A stretch of 64,000 nucleotides of DNA, taken from assembly GCA_963691655.1 (NCBI GenBank), contig OY829329.1:21999883-22063882 (forward strand), in the 5' to 3' direction. Of this stretch, positions 11,264 through 22,889 are shown piece by piece. Made by a program: the position numbers and the translations under genes. The notes beneath the pieces were generated by a model that worked only from the letters and a program-made list of their open reading frames with translations, was not told where the DNA came from and made no database searches. The DNA is from Toxonevra muliebris (taxonomy: Eukaryota > Arthropoda > Insecta > Diptera > Pallopteridae). Within the stretch, counting starts at the first letter, position 1, and every line of letters begins with the position of its first letter.

Positions 11264-11394
11264 TTTATAACATTTTTTGTACTTAGTATTCAGCTCCCTT
11301 CGACCAAAAAATGTAAAATTTGACTCACTGTAAAAAAAAAAGCTGAGACGTGCTGGACTATAAGTTTGTTTTACAAAAATGGTCGACACAACAT
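11264..11394 (+). repeat. ~130-bp dispersed repeat, left inverted copy
   Basis: Matches the reverse complement of 15507-15639 along its whole length. Shared blocks include CATTTTTTGTACTTAGTATT, CAGCTCCCTTCGACCAAAAA, an A-run, and GCTGGACT followed by AAGTTT and CACAAAAATGG or TACAAAAATGG. The two copies face each other across about 4.1 kb containing a LINE fragment. Confidence 0.85.
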
Positions 11395-11399
11395 ACTCT

Positions 11400-13175
11400 T
11401 TCAGCATTATAGGGTGGCTATTCTGTTGAAGCCAAAAAGTCTTAATTTGTTGGACTCATTTTTTATAAAAAAAAATAGTGTAAAAGATTTTAGAAAAAAT
11501 TTTTGCAATTTGTTTTTTGCTGGACTTCAAGGACAAAACCTTAAAAAAATGACTTGGGCAAGAAAGAAGAATACCTAGCAAAACCGAATACAAATAACGT
11601 TAATAATAAAAATTGTTAAACACGTTATTTATGCCACATAAAAGTGAATGTTGCATATACGCAGCATCGGGTGTGAAAGAGTTAAGAGTTATTTCACTAT
11701 GAGCGAATCACAGTTTTTGTTTCATCTGAGTTTTTCTTGGATACCTTAATAATAACCTATTTGTTTCCAACACTGTCGCTCTGCTTCCCAACAAATACTC
11801 GTCAAAATATTAGTGTATTATTTATAATTTGCTTGTATTTTTAGTACTACTCATTTGTAATAATTATAATTTTTACTTTGTCAATAACCATTTATATTTT
11901 ATTTTTAGTTATAAAAAAATCGTGCATGCAAATTAACTTGGTCTAAATATGTTGACAGCATTTAATCGATTCGATTCGCAGCCAACGCTTCCAACTGTTG
12001 CAATTAACTTAAGTAAATGACGTGAAATGAAATGAATGAAATTTCTCTCGTTAATTTCTTGTCATATTTCACAGCCTAAATGGCAAAATATCAAACAAAA
12101 TAAACACACAAACAAAGAAAGACAGAAAGAAAGACTGAAGCAGCAGCAGTTATGACTAATTTTAGTTTTATTTTAGGTTTTTTTTTTTTAATACAAACAT
12201 TTCGCGTAAATCTGTGACACTAATGACACCTCAAAATAATTTACGATAATATTTTTAGAAACCTTTTAAGCAAAAAAGTAAGTAAAGTTAAGTAAAAAAG
12301 CAATTATGTCCAGAGAACTGTCACATAAAAATGTCAGTTTATTAGTTTTATTCAACCAGCAGCCAACACACAAGAGTGACTGACTAACTAACTAAGTGAC
12401 TGACTAACTGACTGAATGTGACTGAGTACTAAGAAGTAGCAGCAGCAGCAGCAGCAGATGACAATGAAGTTGGAAGTTGAAGAGCACAGCTACTAAAAAG
12501 ATCGAATGGCTGGCAATAATTAAGATCGAAAGGTGCAGCAGATACAAGCAGACACACCCTCGTTTCGGTTTTGTTCCATCAAAAATTTATATATTTATAT
12601 TTCAAAAATAACACTAAATAATCAACATCAATTTGCATTTATTTTGATATATCAATTTCATTTTACATCTAAAGATCAGTGATGAAGATCAGTGAAGATC
12701 ATTTTGCTTCAGCAAGAGTCCAAGTTATGATTCAAGAACATATACAAGTATTTCTTGTTATCACAGTTCAATGCACTTTTTTTTTACTTTAGCCTCTGGT
12801 GATTAAAATAACTCATAAATTCGAAATATTGTCTGTCAAAATTGACAGTACGATCTCTTGGGTTGTTCATGCATAAATCATTTCAATTAGCTTTTTAAAA
12901 ACTCGTAAAAGCATAAGGCAGGGATTAATAAATCAATAGGTATTCTTAAAAACCATTAAATTATATAAGTTAAAACTTTTTGAGTACGGAAAGTCCATCG
13001 TAAAAAAATTTTATGTTTTTAATTTGTGGCTGTCATGGGACAAAATTTTTAATCTAGTTGAGTCATGATCTGTTTGAAGTTGTAGAAACCTCCTGATAGT
13101 TATGTCTCTAAGTTACGTAGTTGTTCAAGATGCAGTCTCTAAGCAAGCCAACATAACCTGGTTTCTCTAGGACTG
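11400..13175. other. AT-rich non-coding stretch
   Basis: No gene is seen. It contains ACTGACTAACTAACTAAGTG-type repeats near 12370-12425, a (GCA)n run at 12436-12458, and scattered homopolymer tracts. Confidence 0.55.
12436..12458. repeat. (GCA)n microsatellite
   Basis: About seven AGC/GCA triplets after AAGAAGT. There is no open frame around them that looks coding. Confidence 0.9.
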
Positions 13176-13239
13176 TCATGCATGGTGCGCTCATATTTCA
13201 TTAGGATAATATGTTTCTAGAAATACCATTTCAAGTATT

Positions 13240-13400
13240 TCCTTGCGAGATAGCAGTCCCACCAGCACAAAATTCTGCCCAATAACTACTACCTACACAC
13301 CGCCTTAACACACAAACTTTCATAGCTATGCCATATCAAACATTTCATTTGTATAGAAGAGCCACACCCATTTTTCGAAAAACAGTACTACTCTCACCTC
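13240..13400. repeat. GCCACACCC-type dispersed repeat fragment
   Basis: Contains AAAATTCTGCCCAATAACTA, CTACCTACACA, TTTCATAGCTATGCCATATC and AGAGCCACACCCATTTTTC in the same order as the copies at 26.9-27.3 kb and 28.2-28.4 kb. It is a truncated piece of the element family represented at 9383-10465. Confidence 0.75.
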
Positions 13401-13599
13401 TCCCGCAGTGTCAACATTCCTCTTAGTTAATACTGCCAACATATCGTCTTAACATACGAATAGCAGGGGCCGTAATTATTATAAGCAATAATGACACAGT
13501 CCAACAACATTTTTTTTTTGGAACAGACAAAAGAAGTTTTTAAGAATACAGCACTCAGACAAGTTTTACGTCCATTGTACTATATCCTGTGTTCCCTTT

Positions 13600-15475
13600 T
13601 GCTATTCTTTAAATCTACCAGATTTATTAATAAATCTTAGCAGATTCTGCGGTGTTAGAGAGCTCAGGTGTTCGTCTCCCAACACTCCAGTACCAAATAT
13701 GCTTACTCTGATCCGACAGATAGCGGGGCTGACGCTAAGAAAGTGGTCCGCCGTCTCTTCACATTCTTTCTCCAAACCACAGGAAGCACAGAAGGCACTA
13801 GCTTCCAGGCCAATCATATGCAAATGTTTGGCCCAAGAGAAATGACCTGTATGTAATCCCACCAGCTGCTTACAACTCTTTCTGTTAAGTGATAACAGAA
13901 AGTCCGTATGACGCTTCGAGATAACAGGTAACATGGTCTTTGTCTGTCTAAAGCCCCTCAGGTCCTCCCATTTACGATTGTGGGTCAAGTCGACCCACTC
14001 ATTGGTGGTGGTGGTCTTGATGGCTGTAGACAACAAAGAGAGTACAGGTTCTGGGCCCAGGAAACCATTTTCGAAACGCTTTCTGTCCAGAAAGTCAGCA
14101 GATTAATTTCCTGAAATTCCTGAGTGTCCAAGTGTCCAGGAACCCATATCAACAGCAGACTATTGTATTTTCCAACACAATCAAGCCTGGATTTACAATG
14201 CATAACCAGTTTAGACGTGGTTAGAGGATTAAGCAAGGATTTAAGCGCAGCCTGACTGTCACTAAATACACAGAAACTCCTTTCTCTCCAACCATTATCA
14301 ATAACATGGTCTATTGCCTTGATGATTGCAAAAATTTCTGAACATTTCTTGAAAAACAGAAGTATACACTCGATAATTTTCAATAAAGACCCCAGAACTC
14401 GAACCGAATTCTTTTCTGGAGCCGTCAGTGAAAATACGCTTACAATCAACTCCCGGCCCAGGTCCTGGCAAAAGCCAAGTTTGGGCCTCTGGAATTTGTA
14501 TTGTATAGCGCTGTTTTAAAACTGGAATTGTTGGCATTGTATCGGATGGCATTGGTAGAACTGTTAGGTCCATATCAGTACCTTCAACAATGTCACCAAT
14601 ATCCCAGCAAGTGACAGCCTCTTCTTTAGCAAAAATATCAAGGGGTGGTAAGCTGAGAAATGCATCCAAGGATGGGCCAGGTGTTGTAGGAAAAGCTCCC
14701 GTACAACAAATGGCCACAGTCCTTTGAAGTCTGGCAAGAGCTTTCCTAACGCTGTCAATATTAAGTCTGCTCCACCAGACTATGGATGCATAGGTGATGA
14801 TGGGTCGAATCATTGCCTTATAAAGCCATAAGTCTTTGTAAGGTGATAAGCTCCATGTTTTGCCAAAAATAGCCTTACATTGACAAAAAGCTACCAATAT
14901 CTTGGATACTTTTAGCTCAACATGAGAACGCCAAAGAAGTTTGGTATCTAGAATGACGCCTAGATATTTCACTTCTTGGGATAGCTGAATAGTGATTCCT
15001 CTGAGTACAGGTAAAACGAGACCATCAATTTTCCTTCTCCTGGTGAAAAGAATAACACCAGTTTTAAAAGGGTTAACCGATAGCCCGTTTGAGCAACATC
15101 AAGAGTCAATCATATTCAGGGCAGTTTGGGCTTTCCTACAAACATACCCGACCGATTGGCCAGTGATTAAGCAGGCAACGTCATCGGCATAGGCCTGTGT
15201 GTAGATACCCGACTCATTTAGGGAAACAAGCAGAGAGTCAGCCAGCAGACACCACAGCAGTGGAGGGAGTACGCCCCCTTGGGGACATCCTTTATTCACG
15301 CCACAAGTCACAGATTGACCACAATCAGCTTGAACCATCATAAGTTTGTGTGACAGCATTGAGCGTATCCAGTTAACAAGAACCGGATCCACCTTATGCT
15401 GACCTGCTGCATTGCACATACCGTCAAAAGTCGCGTTGTCAAATGCTCCCTCAATATCAACAATAGTGTTCAAAA
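13600..15475 (-). pseudogene. RNase H-bearing LINE remnant (LOA/I/Jockey group), 5'-truncated
   Basis: Reads from about 15475 to 13600 as the reverse transcriptase and RNase H part of a non-LTR retrotransposon ORF2, which copies its RNA into chromosomal target sites. The truncated end lies at RT motif A (VDIEGAFDN). Downstream are GCPQGGVLPPLLW, the catalytic YADD (15180-15191, intact), KYLGVILD with IFGKTW and RPIITYASIVWW in the thumb region, then RNase H motifs TDGS (14421-14432), SDSQAALKSL and WVPGH. A C-terminal CxxC-type knuckle (FCASCGLEKECEETADHFL) follows. At least three frame changes (around 15.0-15.1, 14.35 and 14.0 kb) break it, so it is inactive. Endonuclease and gag are absent. 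Clade naming is tentative. The LINE and RNase H calls are firm. Confidence 0.93.
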
Positions 15476-15506
15476 TACCAATAGTTTATTCTTTCCTGTT
15501 GAGGGC

Positions 15507-15639
15507 ATGTTGTATAAACCATTTTTGTGAAATAAACTTAAAGTCCAGCATGTCTCAGTTTTTTTTTTTTTACAGTGGGTCAAAGTTTTCATTTTTTGGT
15601 CGAAGGGAGCTGAATACTAAGTACAAAAAATGTTGTAAA
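15507..15639 (-). repeat. ~130-bp dispersed repeat, right inverted copy
   Basis: Inverted partner of 11264-11394. The copies are clearly homologous but diverged by substitutions and A-run length. It starts about 30 bases beyond the truncated end of the LINE. Confidence 0.85.
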
Positions 15640-16429
15640 TACTTGGCTCCAATAAAGCGAAGTATTTAATAATTTTCCGATTCACTCAATTCCTTGAACT
15701 TCTTGACGAGTGTGCACACCAAATTGTTTTGCGGTTTTCTACGTCCTCTGCTATTTTATGGATCTACTGTCCTTATGACCTTATCGCCAGAGCTCGGGGG
15801 CAGGGCCGTAGCCAGAAATTTTTTTCGGGGGGGGGGGGTTTTCATTCGAAGAAAATATTCATAAATAATTTTTATCAAACTGATTTTTAAATACAATAAA
15901 TTAAAGCAATGATACATTTGATGGACCCTATAAAATTAGAATTTTAGGAAAAATGTTCCGATTTTTTTTTAATCTTAACCTCAAAAAAAATTAAATTTTT
16001 TCAAATAAATATTATTCAATGTGCATTCTAGTGCATTTTTTTTTATCGTGAGGGACATAATTTCATTAACTCATTGACTTTCCACTTCTGATGATGTACC
16101 CAACCTCAAAAAAATTACCAAAAATAGTAGATGCTCATTTTTTTCAAATGATCATTATTGGGAATTTGCGCCATTATCAATGATATGGAACCCGGATGAC
16201 GTTGATTTATATTCCCTAAATTCGTGAAGTCACAGCATTGAAAGAAATCTTTCTAGTCGTGGTGCTCTGAGCAATAATGGGTTAAAAAATTAATTACATT
16301 TTAAGATTTTCTGCTAAAACTGCTAATAAGATGGTTCCTAGTTTTTGCGAAAGAATTTTTCACGTTGAACACGAATCTTAAGTCAAAAACTTTCCATCAC
16401 GTCACGTTTTAGAAAAAAAAGGGGTCAAG
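15640..16429. other. Non-coding, probable decayed transposon start
   Basis: From about 15803, CAGGGCCGTAGCCAGAAATT is followed by a run of 11 G. This is a layout I have seen at the edge of insect transposon copies, but the family is not identified. The rest is AT-rich with no coding frame. Confidence 0.45.
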
Positions 16430-16800
16430 CAAGTTTAATTTTACAAGGATCCGATAATTTTTTCTATTTTTTATTAATTTTAAAACTTTTCAAACTGATT
16501 CAGGACGAAACTTTAAACCAAAAACAGTTACTGACCTAGAAAAACTATGAATGCAGGAGTGCTCAGTATCAGCTTCTCTTTTTGAATCCGTAGTCAAACC
16601 TCATGTCAAAGAAAACAAATCGGATTTGATCGCTTAGTATAACTAAGATTTCAAATTTATTTTTTATATTCAACTTTTTAGAAAAAAAACCAATGGAAGT
16701 AAAAAATATCGTTAAATAGAATTTTATTTTGACTTTTTTTTCCATCCATTGGCAATTGATCTCAAAAATTAGAATAAAGTTTCCACATTTCGGGTCAGAA
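16430..16800 (+). repeat. ~370-bp dispersed repeat, copy 1
   Basis: Homologous in the same orientation to 37481-37830. Shared blocks include AAAAACAGTTACTGACCTAG, AAAAACTAT.AATGCAGGA, CTAAGATTTCAAATTTATTT and TTTTTTCCATCCATTG. It is followed here by a C-rich stretch (about 16811-16825). No coding potential is seen. An unclassified transposon remnant is likely. Confidence 0.85.
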
Positions 16801-16829
16801 CCCTCAAAACCGGCCCCCCGCCCCCTTTC

Positions 16830-18446
16830 TTGAGGTATTTCCATTCCATTCCCATTTTCGCAAATTTAATCTCATTTCAAAATGGGAATTGTTGAGCGAA
16901 AGCGCGAAAGAGAGATTTTTAGATCTTCTATTCCTTCCAAAAAGAAGCAAAAATTATAATTTTATGCTCCCTTGTGTAAAATATTTATATTTTATGTCAC
17001 TGCTTGGGTTAATTTTGCTCCAAGTTAACCAACAATAACAGTGGGACAATCTCTGGTATGAAAGAAATTACAAAGAGAGAGTCTCACTCTCTAAATCGAA
17101 ATTGGTAAAGTAATGAAATTCATTTCTGAGATATTTCTTTCACTTACTCCCTCTCTCACTCTTTACGCTGGTAATGATCCACTAGTTTAAATATTATAAA
17201 TTCTTTGCTTTTATTGATAAATAAATGGAATTATGGTGGATCAAATATTAAAGCTAATAATGTAATTCATAAACAAAATAATGCCGAAAGTATGCGGTGA
17301 AGTGTAAAGAAGCGAGTGTATGGTTGAAGGAGAGACGGGGGGAAAAGGGACTAAAGTAATTATGGCAAACAAAAATGCACACATCTGGCATAATGAATTT
17401 TTGTTATCATTAATTATTCTATTAATTTTGGTAATTATGAATTTGTCTAAATACAATATAAATATAAATAATACAATAAAAATATACAAAAATTCAAAAT
17501 TCAAAGCAGAAAAAAAAAAAAAATAATAATAATAGAATATATAGCGCACATTTGCAAATAATTGCTAAAACGCCCACAAAACAGCAAAACAAACGCCAGG
17601 CGCAAATATAATTTTAACAATGCATTTAAATAACTCAAACTACTGTGCAGTGTTTAAGTGGGAGAGAGGCAGAAAAAAGAGAATGAGAGATTGGGAAAGA
17701 GAGAGAGGGAGAGAGAGATAGAGAGTGGGAGCAAATTATACAAATCGCACAAAAATGCAATTAATGATCGAATGTGACAGTAAAATTAAAATATCACAAA
17801 CAGATACCAGCACAAATACATACATACACAGGCACATGCACACACTCAAATGCTTAGATACTTACATATATACACAGAAAAAAATTAGCATTAAAATATT
17901 ATAATTATTTAGATAAAGTATTATTATTACAAAAAAACTGAAATAATAAAAAAAAACGCTACATATTATTATTAATTTTAGCTAAAAACCAAAAAAACCA
18001 CTAGCGAAACTAAAACAAAAAAATTACAGCAACAACAACAACAAAACATCAACTGCAGCGCCCAAAAAACAAAGAGAAAGAAAATTTATATCAATAGTAA
18101 TTATAATAAAATGGCCAAAAATAAAATTTAAATTAAAATAGAAAGGCGATTATAAAATTTTACACATATATGTATGCGTGTGTGTGTGTTTGTGTGTATG
18201 AATAAAATAAAATAAATATAAATAAAATAAAATAGCAGCAAATGTCAAAAAAGTAGCAAATCCTATAAATCAACACGGAAATATACGCGGGAACACACAC
18301 ACACACACACACACGCTTACACGCGAGTTTTATGTGTGTGTGTGTGTGTTTAATATGAAATATAGAAAGTTTTTTTTTTTTTGTGTCAACGACAACACAA
18401 TCACAAATGGAATACTAAATAAATACTAATACCATTGTAAAAATAC
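16830..18446. other. AT-rich non-coding stretch with GA and CA/TG repeats
   Basis: No gene is seen. It contains a GAGA-rich block at about 17660-17730, A-tracts, AATAAAATAAA runs near 18205-18235, a TG run near 18178-18200 and a CA/TG pair at 18295-18352. Confidence 0.55.
18295..18352. repeat. (CA)n ... (TG)n palindromic microsatellite pair
   Basis: A (CA)n tract is followed within about 20 bases (ACGCTTACACGCGAGTTTTA) by a (TG)n tract, so the two can pair as a long hairpin or cruciform. Confidence 0.8.
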
Positions 18447-18849
18447 ACAAAAGCTGGTGTCCGACCGAAGGTGAATTTTTTGACCAAAGCCGAAGCCAAA
18501 ACCGAACTTCAGACATTACTCTAACCTTCGACCGAAGCCGAAGACCTAAGAAACCCCGTTATCGGTGTCCACGAATATTTCAAGTTTCACTTATTTGAAA
18601 CAGAAAAATGCTTGCTTATATTAACCCAGATATGCTCAATGTCCCTTATTGAGTACACTTCAGAAGAGTTTAAATTTGGCTAAATGGGAATATATTCAAT
18701 TAAAATCGAAACTTTCAGAAGCGTTTAACATATAGGTATGTGGGTACGAATGGATTAATCTGTTGGACTCTGGTTACCAGGTAAAATAGTATGGGATTTT
18801 TATCTTGACAATTAAAAAAATAGTACTCTGAATATTTCTTTCTGTGATT

Positions 18850-19740
18850 TTTTGATATTTTTAATACTAAAATAAAAATTATTAAAAATTAATGAGTGCA
18901 ATGAGCCTCCATTGTCCGAAATTTGATGCATTGTGGGCAAAAACGAAACAGCTTTGTTCCGTTTTGGGGAAGTGGGAGCAGATGATGGCGATGTCCCGAA
19001 AACCAAACAAACTGGGGCCCACCTCGCGATAGCGGCTCGGCAGAAACTCTCGCGGTATAAAACGCTTGTTTTTCCGGACAACCCCAACGCATGCCAGCCC
19101 ATTGAAATGTAAATCCCTCGCCAAGTCGTACGATGTAAAAAACTTGTCAAATGTGACGTTGCTATTCGTCCGGAAATAGGAGCTCCATGACTGGCGGGTG
19201 GGCGATGTTCATACGCCGCTCAGAACCACTTCTCTTGCGACCTGTGAGTGAGAAAATAAGTAAACATAAAAGGTCAGCATGCTTTAGTTCACTAAAAAAA
19301 TAAAATAGTGAAATAGTTACCTACCAAGGTAAACAATAGCATTCAATGGATATCAGTTGCTTGCGTCGTACAATCAAAAGATTTTAAGTTCGTACCTGCC
19401 CGGTTTGCTTGGCAGATATTATTTGAACGAACAACGGCCCCGAAACGAAACCAATTGTTCATCCGCTGTCAGATAAGGTCCGGGAATATAATATTTTTCC
19501 ACATTTTCCATGATCGATTCGAATACATCTCGGATTGGAGCGAATTTGTCGGGAGTATGGCGCGTATGACCCAGTTTACGTTGTACGTTGTATGCTTTGA
19601 AAGCGGTTGCAACTCATTGTGACCTTGAACAATGGCGAACCCCGTGGTCGACCGTAAATTCCACTTGCTCCCTCGCTCCACACCGACAACGTGCAACAGG
19701 CCAAAAAACGCCAACATTTACACGCAGTCGACGTCCTGAC
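18850..19740 (-). pseudogene. piggyBac-superfamily transposase remnant
   Basis: Reads from about 19740 to 18850 as the DDE core of a piggyBac transposase, a TTAA-specific cut-and-paste enzyme. In order: AFFGLLHVVGVERGSKWNL, after a frame change VTMSCNRFQS, then DKFAPIRDVFESIMENVEKYY, TADEQL with the first catalytic Asp (19452-19469) and SFRGRCSF, a YDASN block matching the second Asp (19356-19370), NVTFDKFFTSYDLA with the third Asp (near 19140-19160), LHFNGLACVGVVRKNKRFI, and a frame-shifted NKAVSFLPTMH near the end. A 79-bp stretch with GT and AG ends on the minus strand (19242-19320) interrupts the frame between VYLG and AREVVLSG and may be an intron. Several stops and at least two frameshifts remain, so it is inactive. 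N-terminal and C-terminal Cys-rich regions are absent. Confidence 0.92.
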
Positions 19741-20329
19741 AGTTGATGTCATGCTTCTACAATTTTATCTGGCACTCCGTTATTACGCAATGCGCTGCAG
19801 TTGGTTATTCTGTTGATGGAATAGTCGTGAAAGCGGAGTTGTTATAGCGCTGTACACGTCACGCAGGTTGTTTCTTGATGAAGGTTCTGTGGTGATAATG
19901 TTAGAGAAGTCTCACTTATCTCACTTCACAGACCACTTTATGGCCGTGCTTGTGGTCTTGTAAGCTAGTGTCATGAATACTGTGCCGATCGTGAGTACTG
20001 TGCAGTTTAGTAATTCCATCTATTGGGACTTCCATCCACTAAAACCATCTCGCCGTCTTGGCGAGTACTCCTCCCGGGACCACCGTAGTGATTACGTCAG
20101 GACAGCCGTCAGGAGCATTATCCGTCGAAGCGTACGTTTGTTAGTCTAAGTCGTGTCTGTCCTTTCATGTCGGTATAACATGACCGTTGTAGCTGATCGG
20201 ACACTTTTGGTATGAGTTGGAAAGTACACCTTCGTTTATCGAACTGCTGCCACTCTTTTTGCAATTCTTATAACGTGTGTTGTCGTTCTCCGCAGGATAA
20301 CCTAATTGCACTAAGCCTTTGCGTACAGC
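19741..20329. other. Unassigned interior of composite element
   Basis: Less AT-rich than its surroundings. Near 20040-20110, the minus strand shows a possible LINE C-terminal tail, but no motif is secure. Confidence 0.4.
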
Positions 20330-21010
20330 ACGCCTCTCTAAAATGAGTTTTTTAGCACTGGTCCATATCGGCGCGGGGCTGCATATATCATCACTGAGTC
20401 AACGACCGTAGATATAACTTGCTTTCTTCTCTCACGTGATCCTCCAATGTTTGGCATTGTCCTGGACTTTGAAGGCTTTCGCAGTAACCGCCCATAGATT
20501 CTCCTTGAAGGACATCCTGGTCTCAATGATGGCTGTGACCTTATTAGGTGTTCTCCAACTTCGATCGTTAACACCTCGCGTTTTTTTCGCGTACTAATTA
20601 GCATCACTTCCGTTTTATCCTGGCTTTGGCGTCGTTACATATTAATCTCAAGTCTTCGAGTCTTTTAGCCCCCGCAACCAAAGCGCTGCCGCCTGTATCC
20701 GCCAGCATGCTAAGCTGTAATACCCCGTCGTGCATAGAGTTCCATAGAACGAGCCCTAATAAAGAATATTGCCGTATTCCGCCTGTTACCGCGTATTTTT
20801 GCACCTCATCTTCCGTGATCTGATATGATCTACCGAAGGCATGCGTCGAAAGTCTACAGTGTTCGCATAATTTGTTCCCAGTTGGCAGAGTTGAAGGCAT
20901 TCTTTATGTCTAATGTTACTACTGCACAATCCTTAGCTATCTTCATTGCAGTCCCTATGGCGTCGATTGTTGACCTTGCTTTTCTGTAACCGAATTGTTG
21001 ATCGGCCATT
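20330..21010 (-). pseudogene. R1-like LINE reverse transcriptase remnant
   Basis: Reads from about 21010 to 20330 as the palm and thumb of a non-LTR reverse transcriptase. FGYRKARSTIDAI is followed by VVTLDIKNAFNSANW (motif A, about 20888-20925). After a frame change come GGIRQYSLLGLVLWNSMHDG (motif B region), LADTGG where (Y/F)ADD is expected (about 20690-20712), LISTRKKREVLTIEVGEH, MPNIGGSRERRK and YAAP. Loss of the second Asp of the ADD motif and the frameshifts make it inactive. It ends within about 75 bases of the enclosing element's right inverted repeat. Confidence 0.9.
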
Positions 21011-21093
21011 TTTTACCGAAGATACTTTTTTAATGCCGAATAGCCGAAAAAGCGAAGCCGAACCCGAATATTCGGTCGGACACTAGCAAAAAC

Positions 21094-22535
21094 ACATAAA
21101 CTCATGCACTCACACCTACACTTAACATACATGTATGAAAATTCATATAATTTCACTTGTAAATATTTATGTAGGTACAATTTCATATAAATTTTATAGC
21201 AAATCCGGTCGTTTTTTCTATTTTTTCAATATAAAAATTCATATAATAAAATATATTCATACACAAAATACAACTACGCTCGTTTATCAAATTTGTAACA
21301 ATAATTTATCGATAAATCATAAAAATTTGTTTCCATTTTTTTGAAATTTCCCAAAAAAAAAAATATTGAAAATGAATTGATTTCCTCTGTGATTTTTCTC
21401 AACCATTGCCATATAAAAAAATGGATTTATTTTGTTATTCCTCTCAAAAATATAATAGAATAGAAATCTGTTCAAACAATTTAAAATTTAGAGCATAATG
21501 TTTGAATATTCTCTCTCTGCATGTTTTAGTAAATAATCACTCAAACATCAAATATGAGAGGAACTTGATATGTCAACTCAATAAACATTTCTGTTTTATG
21601 AAACAATGTATATATAAACGAGAGGAGGCTGCTGATTGTGTTGCCAACTTCTTTCACTTCCTACTTTCTCTCCACGCTGGGATACTTACCGAAAACTTGA
21701 GCAATCTCAATAAATTCAGAGTAACTAATCTCTGTGAGAAATCAGTTCTGGGTCAATGAGAGAGTAAGCTTCACTAAGGCTACTCTTACCTATTCGGTTT
21801 TAGGGCTCAGTAAAGTCGACACTCTACTGCGTCGGAACATTAAACTACTGAAAATTCAATGTGCTTGATCATTCAAAATACGTGCGTGTTTATTAAACCG
21901 GACCATATCATCGGATTTATTACCTACACCCTCTGAAAACGTTGACAGCCGCGGCGTAACTTGCTATATTAATCGCATGAAGTACGACAACGAATGGAAG
22001 ACTTTCCCCAATGGAAAATATCTTGTAGGTGCAACGGCTAAATGTAAACCTTACACCAGATTTGAGGGTACCAGCAGCTATTATCTTTAACGCCAACAAT
22101 GAAGACACAATAAATGAATCGACGGTAAATTCAATTTCAACTCAAACATACACGAATCGCGGAAAATTCAATCGTCAACAGCTTAATATGTATATTGAAT
22201 AATGGGCTATGGGAAAGACCAAGAACGGGTTAAACTTTTATTGGAGACCAATTACAAAACCGAAAATGGATATGTTATATTCCACTTTTCAGTTGTTTTG
22301 CACTTATGTATTGCCAGGCTGATTTCTGAAGGGGGGGTTTGCTACTAAAGTCCAGTTCATCCGGGCAGCTCGAGAAAACCGAACCTTCCTCTGCAAGGTT
22401 GAACCTATGCTGATAATGCTCATGGACTCATGGTGATTGTGTTATATGGTAATTCAACTATGGTAACTCTTTTCGGACCGATTTCACCTCTGCGTCCGTT
22501 TAATTTGAAGTAGTCACCGGTGATAGCAGCCAACG
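21094..22535. other. Non-coding stretch, no feature identified
   Basis: The AT-rich left part gives way to more mixed sequence after 21.6 kb. Frames near 21502-21759 and 21920-22108 show no recognisable domain. The part from 21.8 to 22.5 kb may be decayed transposon, but no family can be named. Confidence 0.5.
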
Positions 22536-22539
22536 TCTT

Positions 22540-22730
22540 CCAGTCCGTAGAGCTCCGATTTTCGCTATGATCAACCGATAAGACCAGCTCTTCTCGTGCT
22601 CTCTAGTGGTCAATAGCACGACTTCCGTCTTGTGCGGTGCCGAGCTCTGAGCTCTCTATGGACGTCCCCCGTGGTCATGTAAACACTGTTTCACGACGTC
22701 ATCTTATTTTGGAAGTAGTTTGCGATTAAC
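22540..22730 (-). pseudogene. Short R1-like reverse transcriptase fragment
   Basis: On the minus strand a broken frame reads KQCLHDHG and then APHKTEVVLLTT, the conserved block downstream of the ADD motif in R1/Jockey-type reverse transcriptases. Only about 60 codons are recognisable, with a stop between the two blocks. It is opposite in strand to the longer copy that begins about 160 bases later. Confidence 0.5.
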
Positions 22731-22889
22731 GACTCCGCACTTTGAAACCTTTTGAAGTACTCATAATCAAGCGAGTGATCTGATCCTAAATAGGAAGCGC
22801 ATTATAACGGTTCGAGGTATCGGAGTATTTACTATGTGTAAGCACAGACTACTTCAGAAACGAGGTACTCTTATGGCGGCTTAAAGCAG

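Larger units (their letters stand above)
18455..21085. mobile_element. hAT-like inverted-repeat element enclosing other transposons
   Basis: The left end TGGTGTCCGACCGAA (18455-18469) and the reverse complement of the right end (TAGTGTCCGACCGAA, 21071-21085) match in 14 of 15 bases. The flanking octamers ACAAAAGC (18447-18454) and GCAAAAAC (21086-21093) match in 6 of 8, both differences being transitions, consistent with an aged 8-bp duplication. Subterminal CCGAAGCCGAA words occur at both ends. The ends closely resemble the element at 27323-28174 (TAGAGTTCGACCGAA), whose octamer duplication is clearer. The hAT assignment comes from the 8-bp duplication and the T(A/G)G.G start. No hAT transposase is seen. 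Inside are a piggyBac transposase remnant and an R1-like LINE remnant, both on the minus strand. Confidence 0.72.

Noticed and set aside
21850..22300. Possible coding or integrated foreign sequence with lower AT content
   Set aside because: All frames are short and broken. No motif from any named family could be recognised.
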